Made by a program: the position numbers and the translations under genes. From an uncultured Agathobacter sp. (GTDB lineage: Bacteria > Bacillota > Clostridia > Lachnospirales > Lachnospiraceae), in contig CALWLL010000056.1 of the NCBI GenBank assembly GCA_944381555.1, positions 62,001 to 126,000 of the forward strand: 64,000 bases of DNA. The letters are read 5' to 3'. The notes beneath the pieces are model-generated. The model did not search any database. It saw only the letters and a program-made list of their open reading frames with translations, and was not told where the DNA came from. This document shows positions 24,688 to 32,699 of the stretch, piece after piece. How positions within the stretch are numbered: the first letter of the stretch is position 1; each line of letters starts with the position of its first letter.

Positions 24688-24975
24688 TTACATTCCTTCT
24701 TCATCATCAGACGCTTTGACAGCTTCCTTCTGCCCTTCTTCCGCCTGTCCTCCGGATGCTTGTGCATCCTTTTCTTCATCAGATTTTACTCCAATTTCAC
24801 CCATAAATCTGTCCAGTACCATTCTTATAATTCCACCTAATACATAAAACACAAGGAGAACAATTAACAACTGCACTGTGAAGTCCAAAAGCGGAACCTG
24901 GGTTTTTAGTCCGAACAAACAATATACAGCTCCTGCCAACAGCATAACAATTGCAGGTATATAATTTGTTTTCAT
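24688..24975 (-). CDS. Small two-helix membrane protein of the flagellar cluster
   Basis: 95 residues with two membrane segments (about 5-22 and 31-52) and a charged tail rich in Glu, Asp, Lys and Gln. No recognised domain. It sits between cheD and fliA with short spacers on both sides, so it belongs to the operon. Function unknown; it could be membrane-associated flagellar assembly or regulation, but nothing in the sequence decides this. Confidence 0.65.
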   Translation of the reverse strand: MKTNYIPAIVMLLAGAVYCLFGLKTQVPLLDFTVQLLIVLLVFYVLGGIIRMVLDRFMGEIGVKSDEEKDAQASGGQAEEGQKEAVKASDDEEGM

Positions 24976-24990
24976 GTCTATTCTCTCTCT

Positions 24991-25476
24991 TTAAATAATT
25001 TTGCTTGTTTTTCCTACTGCTTTGATATAGAAGTCGCCGTTTTCACAATTAAGCTCAACCGTTCTTCCATAGTTTAGACCTGTATCTTCTGCAATCAATG
25101 GGATTTTAAGTTCTTTTAATATAATCTTAGCTTCCTGTGCATTGCGCTCTCCGACACGTCCCATTTCAGATATTCCGCCAACCTCAAACATTTTTGCACC
25201 GCCTGCAATTTTTGCAACCATGCGTCTAGGCGATGCTCCCTGTTCAAGCATCCTCCGATACAGTTCTTTAATTCCTGTATCTCCGAATTTTGCGATGTTT
25301 TGGTTATTTTTCAGTTTTGTGCTGTCCGGGAGCATATAATGAACCATACCTCCAAGTTTTAACACCGGATCATATAACGTCAGCCCAATACAAGAACCGA
25401 GTCCCAAAGTTATAAGTGAATCAGGCGCTTTGGCCACATTCAAGTCTGCCATACCGACTTTAATAACATTTCCCAT
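24991..25476 (-). CDS. cheD: Chemoreceptor glutamine deamidase CheD
   Basis: Deamidates Gln in methyl-accepting chemotaxis proteins and binds CheC. The catalytic Cys and His are visible in TLGLGSCIGLTLYDP and LGGMVHYMLPDS; AKIAGGAKMFEV and IGERNAQ-type motifs follow (GERNAQEAKIIL). Length 161 is normal. It lies directly downstream of cheC, its regulatory partner. Confidence 0.95.
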   Translation of the reverse strand: MGNVIKVGMADLNVAKAPDSLITLGLGSCIGLTLYDPVLKLGGMVHYMLPDSTKLKNNQNIAKFGDTGIKELYRRMLEQGASPRRMVAKIAGGAKMFEVGGISEMGRVGERNAQEAKIILKELKIPLIAEDTGLNYGRTVELNCENGDFYIKAVGKTSKII

Positions 25477-25491
25477 AAGACTCCTCTATTC

Positions 25492-26112
25492 TTACATTGT
25501 AATTCCAAGTGATGTTAAAATTTTTGCATACGAATCCTGTTCCGGCATTAAGATAAAATAGCCCTGCATCCTGACGTCATCGCCAAATTCTGTTTCAATA
25601 AACAATGCATTATCGCCATACTGTCCAAACTGGATAGCCGGTACGCTTAAAATTGCAGCAGCCATATCCACTGCGATATATGGAATTGATGGCTGAATAC
25701 GCAGGTTCGTTAATGTGGATAATGCTGATAAATAAGAAGCCGCAATAATATTACCGATTTCTTTTAAAGCAGATAAATCCATTTCATCAAATGGTTCATT
25801 ATAATCCGGCTCTCGCATCATAAGTTTATTTACAATCGCATGTGCAGAATCCATACGCATCAGAAACATCATGCTTCCGGAAATATCGTTGCATACTTCT
25901 AAAAAAATACCTACAACAGTCTCTTCTTCATCACATATTGCCCCACCCAGCTTAGACGCTTCCATCAGTTCAACCTTCGGAACCTGCATATTAAGTCTTG
26001 CACCAAGCATTTTGGCAATTGCTGTTGTAGCATTTCCTGCTCCTATGTTGCCAATTTCACGGAGCACATCCACATACATATCATTTACATGGTCTAAAGA
26101 AAAATCTCTCAT
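25492..26112 (-). CDS. cheC: CheY-P phosphatase CheC
   Basis: CheC dephosphorylates CheY-P and controls CheD. Both phosphatase half-sites are present: VLREIGNIGAGNATTAIA and LSALKEIGNIIAASYLSALS, each with the ExxN active pair. The ATG of MRDFSLDHVND is chosen because GGAGG lies five bases before it (206 residues). The upstream extension of the frame runs through a large inverted repeat and is not coding. Confidence 0.95.
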   Translation of the reverse strand: MRDFSLDHVNDMYVDVLREIGNIGAGNATTAIAKMLGARLNMQVPKVELMEASKLGGAICDEEETVVGIFLEVCNDISGSMMFLMRMDSAHAIVNKLMMREPDYNEPFDEMDLSALKEIGNIIAASYLSALSTLTNLRIQPSIPYIAVDMAAAILSVPAIQFGQYGDNALFIETEFGDDVRMQGYFILMPEQDSYAKILTSLGITM

Positions 26113-26128
26113 AATTCCTCCAAAATCA

Positions 26129-26172
26129 TGTATAGTGAGGTCCTGCCCCACTGGCCCGTACCTCACTATACA
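26129..26172. repeat. Large inverted repeat between cheW and cheC
   Basis: Perfect 13-bp arms (TGTATAGTGAGGT and its complement) enclosing 18 GC-richer bases, in the only roomy gap of the che genes. As RNA it forms a stable hairpin just upstream of the cheC ribosome site. No T run follows, so it is not an ordinary terminator. It may be a dispersed palindromic element or a message-processing site. Confidence 0.75.
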
Positions 26173-26182
26173 ATTTGTCCGT

Positions 26183-26650
26183 TTAATTCATTTCTCTTTC
26201 TTCCAGAATTGCACTGATTTCAAATAACGAAATCAATTCTTCGCCATTTTTGCCAATACCGTTAATAAAAGTATCTTTTGCATTTTTGGCGCTTACACCA
26301 GACTTGTCAATCTCTGCTATATTAAGAGTGATAACTTCCCGAACCTGATCGACTACAACACCAAGAGAGCCTTTTTCTTCTACTTTAAGAATAATAATAC
26401 GGGACGCATCTGTAATTACATCATCTTCTAGTCCCATTTTCTTACGAATGCTCATAACCGGAACAATCTCGCCGCGAAGGTTGATTACCCCTTTAAAATA
26501 ACTCTGTGCTTTTGGGACTCTTGTAATTTTTTGCATACGAACAATATTATCTATATATCTGATATCAATTCCGTACTTTTCGTTGCCAATCTGAACAACA
26601 ATATACTGCTTTGTTTCTACTTCCTGTGATTCAATTTTATAATCCGCCAT
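26183..26650 (-). CDS. cheW: Chemotaxis coupling protein CheW
   Basis: Adaptor joining CheA to chemoreceptors. A single CheW domain fills its 155 residues: KQYIVVQIGNEKYGIDIRYI, RVPKAQSYFKGVINLRGEIVPV and GVVVDQVREVITL are all characteristic. The ATG has GGGGGTG six bases upstream. It lies between cheA and cheC in the operon. Confidence 0.96.
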   Translation of the reverse strand: MADYKIESQEVETKQYIVVQIGNEKYGIDIRYIDNIVRMQKITRVPKAQSYFKGVINLRGEIVPVMSIRKKMGLEDDVITDASRIIILKVEEKGSLGVVVDQVREVITLNIAEIDKSGVSAKNAKDTFINGIGKNGEELISLFEISAILEEREMN

Positions 26651-26665
26651 ATCTTACACCCCCGG

Positions 26666-28744
26666 TTACATCAATGTATTTGCATCGATAATCAATGCAA
26701 CTTCACCATCGCCTAAGATGGTAGCGCCACTAATCAGCTTGTTACCGCTAATATATTTACCTAAGGATTTTATAACGATTTCCTGTTGTCCAATCAGGTT
26801 GTCCACAACAAGACCTGCCTGCTGATCCCCACGCTTTACAATTACAACTGTTAAATTATCACCATCTTCAGCCTTTGGTTCAATATCAAGAACTCTGTCA
26901 AGACGAACAAGCGGAATCACACTATCACGAAGGTGAATAACTTCTCTTGCTTCTACATACTTGATATCCTTTACCGGAATATCCTCAATGCTTGTAATAG
27001 AAGCAAGTGCAATGGCATACTTTTCTTCCCGGACCGTAACAAGAAGCGCCTGGATAATAGCTAATGTAAGTGGAAGCCTTACTGTAAATGTGGAGCCTTC
27101 GCCCAGCTTTGTTTTTACTTCTACATCGCCGCCTAACGCTTCAATGTTGGATTTCACTACGTCAAGCCCAACGCCACGACCCGAAATATCCGTAATCTTC
27201 TTAGCCATAGAGAAACTTGGCATAAACAGAAGATTTACCGCTTCTTTCTGGGTCATTACATCAGCCTGCTCCTGCGTAATAACACCACGTTCTACAGCTT
27301 TTGCCTTTACAGCTTCTACATCAATACCATTACCATCATCACCGACCTGAATAATAACGTTATTTCCTTCCTGATATGCATTTAAGAAAATTGTTCCTGT
27401 TTCCGGTTTTCCTCTCTCTGCACGCAGTTCTGCATTTTCTAAACCATGATCAGCAGAGTTACGGAGCAGGTGCTGTAACGGGTCGCCAATCTGGTCAACT
27501 ACAGTACGGTCAAGTTCTGTGTCCTCACCTGTCATATACAGTTCCATTTTCTTATTTAACGTGCGGGATAAATCACGAATCATTCTCGGGAATTTATTCA
27601 CTACGCTTTCAATCGGAACCATCCTCACCTTCATAACAGATTCATGAAGATTTGTTGTGATTCTCTCTAAGTATTCAATCTGTTCATGGAACCCCTGACT
27701 GCTAAAGCTGCCTCCTTCTGTTGAACTGATTGATACAAGACTGTTCTTTGCAATAATAAGCTCAGATACCTGATTCATAAGCGCATCGAGTTTTTCAATA
27801 TCTACTCGCACCGTACGATTTGTTGCAGGCTTTGCAGGCGTCTGCTTTTTATTTGCAGGCGCAGTCTGTTTTGATTCTGTGGTTTTCGGCGTGTCTGCTT
27901 TTGCCGGATCATTCGCCGGCTGCGTTCTCACTTCCTCTTCAGCCCTTGCAACATCTTCCGTTATTTCTTCACCTACAACCTCTTCAATTTCTGAAACATT
28001 TTTTGCAGCCGCAATAATTTTATCTAAAGATTCATTCGATGCTACACAAAAGCTGAAATCTAATTCAAATTTTTCATCTTCAATATCCTGGGAGCTTGGA
28101 CGATTCACCAAAATCCGTCCTACCCCTTCTACTGCACGAAAAACAAGAAATGCTCTTGCCGCCTTTAACAAACAATCTTTCTGAATATATACCGTTATGC
28201 TGTATACTTTCTTTCCTTCTGCTCTTGCGCCCGAAACTTCTTTCTTTTCACTATCAGACAGTTCTATCTTCCGCACGCGTTTCCCAACAGAAACAGATTC
28301 CGGTTCTGTATCAGCCGCGCTCTGCGTTTTTGCTAAAGCGGACGCATCTTTATTTCCGTTTGCTCTTGCAATAAAGTCATTTAATTCTTTAATTATAATT
28401 TCGTTATCTTCTGTTCCTTCATCTGCGCTTGCTTTTATATTGGCAAGATATCCGTCTAATGCATCAAGACACTTAAACAAAAGATCAATCATTGCACTGT
28501 CTACGGCAATCTTATCACTACGGACTTCCTGAAACACGTTTTCCATGTCGTGTGTAAGATGCTGCATTCTCTTAAAGCCCATAGTTCCTGCCATACCTTT
28601 TAAAGAGTGGGCAGCACGGAATACTTCATTAATCGTTTCCTTGTTGTCCGGCTCTTTTTCTAAATTCATAATGCAGTCGCTTAAACTCTGTAAATGTTCA
28701 CTGCTTTCATCGATAAAAATCTCAAGATACTGACTAACATCCAT
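26666..28744 (-). CDS. cheA: Chemotaxis histidine kinase CheA
   Basis: Central kinase of chemotaxis that phosphorylates CheY and CheB. Domains in order: P1 with phospho-accepting His46 (FRAAHSLKGMAGTMGF), a P2-like response-regulator binding region (about 170-270), a Pro/Thr/Lys linker, P3 dimerisation (about 305-365), P4 ATPase with N box RNSADHGLE, G1 GDDGNGID and G2 GRGVGLDV, and P5 CheW-like (about 550-690). The 692 residues are complete. It lies between cheB and cheW with 1-15 base gaps. Confidence 0.97.
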   Translation of the reverse strand: MDVSQYLEIFIDESSEHLQSLSDCIMNLEKEPDNKETINEVFRAAHSLKGMAGTMGFKRMQHLTHDMENVFQEVRSDKIAVDSAMIDLLFKCLDALDGYLANIKASADEGTEDNEIIIKELNDFIARANGNKDASALAKTQSAADTEPESVSVGKRVRKIELSDSEKKEVSGARAEGKKVYSITVYIQKDCLLKAARAFLVFRAVEGVGRILVNRPSSQDIEDEKFELDFSFCVASNESLDKIIAAAKNVSEIEEVVGEEITEDVARAEEEVRTQPANDPAKADTPKTTESKQTAPANKKQTPAKPATNRTVRVDIEKLDALMNQVSELIIAKNSLVSISSTEGGSFSSQGFHEQIEYLERITTNLHESVMKVRMVPIESVVNKFPRMIRDLSRTLNKKMELYMTGEDTELDRTVVDQIGDPLQHLLRNSADHGLENAELRAERGKPETGTIFLNAYQEGNNVIIQVGDDGNGIDVEAVKAKAVERGVITQEQADVMTQKEAVNLLFMPSFSMAKKITDISGRGVGLDVVKSNIEALGGDVEVKTKLGEGSTFTVRLPLTLAIIQALLVTVREEKYAIALASITSIEDIPVKDIKYVEAREVIHLRDSVIPLVRLDRVLDIEPKAEDGDNLTVVIVKRGDQQAGLVVDNLIGQQEIVIKSLGKYISGNKLISGATILGDGEVALIIDANTLM

Positions 28745-28745
28745 T

Positions 28746-29816
28746 TTATTTTACCCCCACATTCTTTGTGATTGTTTCAGCAACTTTTTCAAGCGGTACA
28801 ACTTCATCCACAACGCCAGACTCCTCTATCGCTTTTGGCATTCCGTATACGACACAGGTTTCCGCATTCTGTGAGATTACATGAATCGGTTTGTGATGTC
28901 CTAATGACAAAATACCGTTTGTCCCGTCCGCGCCCATACCTGTAAGCACTACGCAAACTATCTCATCAAATCCACTCTTTGATAATGAATCATATGTAAT
29001 GTTGGCGCATGGCCGCAGACCTCCAATAGCGGGCATATCGTTAAGCACTATTTTGTGGCTGCCATCCGGAGATTTCACAATCTCCATATGTCTTCCGCCC
29101 GGCGCAACATAAATATGTCCCTTTTCCAATCTGTCACCATTTTCTGCTTCTTTTACAGCAATCTCACTTATTTCGTTTAAACGGTCTGCCATAGATTTTG
29201 TGAAACCGGCAGGCATATGCTGTACCAGAACCATCGGTGCATCTAAATTCTTCGGAAGCAATGGAATTACACTCTGTAAGGCTTTAGGACCGCCAGTAGA
29301 GCAAGCAAGGGCAACCAGTTTGTTTCTTGGTGAAGATGCTTTTAAGCGGGTAAAGCCCAAAGGCGCTGCCGGCTTAACGGCGTTTGAGGTTCTCACAGGC
29401 GTCTTAGAATATAACCTGCTGTTTAATACAGCCGTTAATACATCTAATAACGCTTTCTTAAAATCTTCTCCCTTAGCTTCCGCGATATTGTTTGGCTTCG
29501 TTACAAAGTCTATGGCACCGCGCTCCATTGCCAGAATGGTAACCTCCGCATCCTTAGTAGTAAGGGTGCTTACCATAATTACATTGGCTTTGATGTTTTC
29601 CTTCTGTAATCTCTCCAATAATTGCAGACCATCCATGCGAGGCATATTAACATCAAGTACAACGCCATCATATGTTGTTGTCTTTAATCTTTCGTATGCT
29701 TCAAGTCCGTCCCTGCAAACATCTTTTGCTTGAAAATTACTATCTGAGTTGATTATATCACAAATAACCCTTCTCATGAGTGCAGAATCATCAACTACTA
29801 AAATGTTTTTCTTCAT
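28746..29816 (-). CDS. cheB: Chemotaxis protein-glutamate methylesterase CheB
   Basis: Receptor demethylase/deamidase controlled by CheA. The receiver domain has the acidic pair D9-D10 and phospho-acceptor Asp55 (VVLDVNMPRMDG). The C-terminal esterase has the catalytic Ser in ACSTGGPKAL, His in VQHMPAGFTKSMADRL and Asp in LTGMGADGTNG. Length 356. The partner methyltransferase cheR is not in the window and must be elsewhere. Confidence 0.97.
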   Translation of the reverse strand: MKKNILVVDDSALMRRVICDIINSDSNFQAKDVCRDGLEAYERLKTTTYDGVVLDVNMPRMDGLQLLERLQKENIKANVIMVSTLTTKDAEVTILAMERGAIDFVTKPNNIAEAKGEDFKKALLDVLTAVLNSRLYSKTPVRTSNAVKPAAPLGFTRLKASSPRNKLVALACSTGGPKALQSVIPLLPKNLDAPMVLVQHMPAGFTKSMADRLNEISEIAVKEAENGDRLEKGHIYVAPGGRHMEIVKSPDGSHKIVLNDMPAIGGLRPCANITYDSLSKSGFDEIVCVVLTGMGADGTNGILSLGHHKPIHVISQNAETCVVYGMPKAIEESGVVDEVVPLEKVAETITKNVGVK

Positions 29817-29818
29817 AA

Positions 29819-30541
29819 TTAGACTCCATTTTCCTTCTTACGCAGCATTCTGTCTTCCTCGAAAACAAATCGAACGATTAACTCCCGGTCCTTAATATCT
29901 TTAAACCGGAATTTACCCCGAACCACCTTCTTTTTATATACTTTTTCATATGGCATACAATCAATAATCTCTGTTACCAAATAAAACGTATGGTCGATTT
30001 TATCATTTATCAGACGTATTACGCTCAATATATAGGAGCCTGCTTCTAATTCTTCATCTGCGATAAATTTAATTCCGCCGCCGCTAAGGTCTTCTGTCCG
30101 CCCAAATTTCTTCTCCGGAATATACTTTGGATTTGCAATTTCCTCAAACAGTTTTTCGGTACTTTCAAGCTTTGCAATCTCTTCTTCTATCTTGTAGTAA
30201 GAGAAATCAATCGAGCAGTCTACTCTGTAATAATCTCTTCTCTGATATTTTTTCGGCTCAGAAATGATTTTTACAGACATCATATATAATCCGTCTTTTT
30301 TGTACCGTTCTGACACTTTCCCTTCACAGATATACATGCCCTTCTGAGTATAGAAAAACAGCTCGCATTCGAATCCGACCTGAAAGAGAACCATTTTTCC
30401 ACTTTCTGTAGGCATACCAACTTCAACTACCGTTTCATCGATAAAATCAAAAACACTGCTTTTATAAATTTTTCCATTATTCTGATGCAGATAAGTGATA
30501 TCTATCTTATCTCCAGGACGCGCATAATCTGAAATCATCAT
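29819..30541 (-). CDS. YcgR/YpfA-like PilZ-domain protein, predicted c-di-GMP receptor
   Basis: An N-terminal YcgR-type beta domain (about 1-95) is followed by PilZ. Both c-di-GMP contact motifs are present: RxxxR in QRRDYYRVD and DxSxxG in TEDLSGGGIKF. Proteins of this layout bind c-di-GMP and slow the flagellar motor (YcgR in E. coli, YpfA/DgrA in B. subtilis). Its place between flhG and cheB indicates co-expression with the motor. 240 residues; the ATG follows GAGG at eight bases. Confidence 0.88.
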   Translation of the reverse strand: MMISDYARPGDKIDITYLHQNNGKIYKSSVFDFIDETVVEVGMPTESGKMVLFQVGFECELFFYTQKGMYICEGKVSERYKKDGLYMMSVKIISEPKKYQRRDYYRVDCSIDFSYYKIEEEIAKLESTEKLFEEIANPKYIPEKKFGRTEDLSGGGIKFIADEELEAGSYILSVIRLINDKIDHTFYLVTEIIDCMPYEKVYKKKVVRGKFRFKDIKDRELIVRFVFEEDRMLRKKENGV

Positions 30542-30564
30542 AACGTTATCCTCTTACCCCTCAT

Positions 30565-31443
30565 TTATTTTTTGCGATTCAACAAATGTGAAAAAACCTG
30601 TGCAATTCCACGATGCATCTGAATTTCCTTATGCGTACCTCCCAATAAATTGGCTGCAAGAACCTCAAATGCTTTTGCGGCATTAGAATTTGGCTCATGA
30701 AGAGAGACTGTCCTCTGTTGTCTGACAGAACGCTCTAACGCTGTATCCTGCGGAATCATACCCAGATAATTGATATCCCCATCTAAAAACTGCTCCACAA
30801 CAGAGTGAAGTTTATCGTATACCATTCGTCCTTCTTCTATGGAATTTACTTTATTTGCCACTACATGAATAGTAGTTCCATCTTCAATAAAATTAGGATT
30901 ACGATACACGGCTTTTAGTAATGAATAAGAATCTGTCAAAGAACTTGGCTCCGGCGTTGTGACCAAAAGAACTTCAGGACTTGCCAGAACAAATTCTAAT
31001 ACCTGATCCGAAACTCCGGCACCGGTATCTATGATAATAATATCTGCTAATTCATTCAATTCTCCGATACTCTTTACAAGCAGCATAATCTGTTCACGAT
31101 AAAGATTATTCAGTCCGATTATTCCCGAGCCGCCTGAAATAAATCCAATATCCATTGGACCTGTAGTAATAATTTCTTTGATGCTCTTCCCATGATAAAT
31201 CAAATCAGACAGATTATACTGCGGAATTACGCCAAACATAACTTCTACATTGGCAAGGCCAAAGTCCGCATCAAAAATAATGACTCTCTGTCCTTTCTTT
31301 CTAAGCTGAATTGCAAGGTTTACTGCCAGATTAGATTTTCCTACACCTCCCTTACCACTTGTAATGGTAAGAACCCTGGCAGCTTTAATATTCTTCTGAT
31401 TCTGCCTTTTAATTACATTCCTAAGTTTTGTTGCCTGATCCAT
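30565..31443 (-). CDS. flhG: Flagellar number regulator FlhG (MinD-like ATPase)
   Basis: MinD/ParA-family ATPase (YlxH) that works with FlhF to set flagellar number and place. A deviant Walker A is visible as SGKGGVGKSNLAVNLA. Asp motifs follow in IFDADFGLANVEVMFG and IIIDTGAGVSD. The basic N-terminus (ATKLRNVIKRQNQKN) resembles the FlhF-activating DQAxxLR segment, and indeed the protein starts MDQATKLR. The C-terminus has a short basic helix. 292 residues; overlaps nothing. Confidence 0.95.
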   Translation of the reverse strand: MDQATKLRNVIKRQNQKNIKAARVLTITSGKGGVGKSNLAVNLAIQLRKKGQRVIIFDADFGLANVEVMFGVIPQYNLSDLIYHGKSIKEIITTGPMDIGFISGGSGIIGLNNLYREQIMLLVKSIGELNELADIIIIDTGAGVSDQVLEFVLASPEVLLVTTPEPSSLTDSYSLLKAVYRNPNFIEDGTTIHVVANKVNSIEEGRMVYDKLHSVVEQFLDGDINYLGMIPQDTALERSVRQQRTVSLHEPNSNAAKAFEVLAANLLGGTHKEIQMHRGIAQVFSHLLNRKK

Positions 31444-31445
31444 AC

Positions 31446-32699
31446 TTATCGTCCTCCCAACAATTGTTTAACGATTTTCTGGGTATCAAACACCTCAATA
31501 TCATCAGGCACATTCTGTCCGGTTGTTACATAGGACAAATCTGCGCCGGCATACAATCTGATATTAAGCAGATTACCATAGGAACTTGTTTCATCCAATT
31601 TTGTAAATATCAGCTTATAATCTGAAATCTCATGATAAATATCTACAATATCTAATAAATCATTATACTTTGTTGTGGCACTAAGAACCAGATATACTTC
31701 TCTTCTGTACTTCTCATTTACACCTTGGAGCAGCTTCTTCATATCCTCGCGCTGCTGTTCGTTTTTGTGAGAAAATCCTGCCGTATCTACAAATATTAAA
31801 TCATAGTCCATGTACTTTTCAACCGCTTCATTTATTTCATCCACTGTATACACAATAGACATCGGAGCATCTAAAATATTGGCATACACTCTTAGCTGCT
31901 CCGTTGCTGCGATACGGTATGTATCGGCTGTAATAAAAGCAACTTTACGGTTATATTCTACTTTATACTTAGATGCTATTTTAGCGATGGTTGTAGTTTT
32001 CCCGACCCCTGTTGGTCCTACGAAAAAAACCACATTTGGTTTCTTGCCGGATAATTCAATCGTCTTTGGCTGTCCAAACTTTAAAATCAGTTTCTGATAG
32101 ATGTTTGGAAGAATCAAATCCACATTATTTCCCGGACGAATAAACTTTTCCACCTCATCGAGAATTTGATTTACATATTTCTCACTTACTTCGTTTTTGA
32201 TCAAAGTTGAATACAGAATACGAATAAAATTGAGTTCTTCCGCAGACGCAGATTTGCGGATGTTCTCCTCCTGCACAGGTGCAGCCAGCTTCTGCTCCAG
32301 CATATCAGAAAGGCTGTCTAATCTTTCTTTGATTTGTCTTTCATCAGAAAGCGGCTGTTCTGCTGCTTTCTGCGTCATCTGGGCCATCGTCTGGCTGAAT
32401 GGCGCCCGCATTTCCCTTTCCGGCGTTCTCTGCGGCTGTGGAATTTCAATTTTCTCATCCGCAGAAAGATTGATATTACTCAGCTGAACCTGCGGCATAA
32501 GTGCGCTCATAGGATTTGCAATGTTTGTTTTATCTTCTATTGCTGCTGTTACTTCATATGTAGGAGATTTAAAAACACTTAAAAATCCCTTCGGCTTTAC
32601 TTCCTTCACATTCATGATAACGGCATTTGGTCCAAATTCCGTTCTTGCCTTTTCAATAGCTTCTTCTTTCGTTTTTCCCTGGAATTTGTTAATTGTCAT
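31446..32699 (-). CDS. flhF: Flagellar biosynthesis GTPase FlhF
   Basis: SRP-family GTPase that places the flagellar base. An N-terminal B domain (KFQGKTKEEAIEKARTEFG), a helical N domain, and a C-terminal G domain: G1 FVGPTGVGKTTTIAKIA, ITADTYRIAATEQL, LIFVDTAGFSHKN and IFTKLDETSSYGN. Length 417. The start directly follows the flhA stop codon, so translation is probably coupled. Confidence 0.96.
   Translation of the reverse strand: MTINKFQGKTKEEAIEKARTEFGPNAVIMNVKEVKPKGFLSVFKSPTYEVTAAIEDKTNIANPMSALMPQVQLSNINLSADEKIEIPQPQRTPEREMRAPFSQTMAQMTQKAAEQPLSDERQIKERLDSLSDMLEQKLAAPVQEENIRKSASAEELNFIRILYSTLIKNEVSEKYVNQILDEVEKFIRPGNNVDLILPNIYQKLILKFGQPKTIELSGKKPNVVFFVGPTGVGKTTTIAKIASKYKVEYNRKVAFITADTYRIAATEQLRVYANILDAPMSIVYTVDEINEAVEKYMDYDLIFVDTAGFSHKNEQQREDMKKLLQGVNEKYRREVYLVLSATTKYNDLLDIVDIYHEISDYKLIFTKLDETSSYGNLLNIRLYAGADLSYVTTGQNVPDDIEVFDTQKIVKQLLGGR

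Noticed and set aside
29200..29733. Open frame of 177 codons on the plus strand opposite cheB
   Set aside because: Shadow of cheB; no family motif, no promoter or ribosome site.
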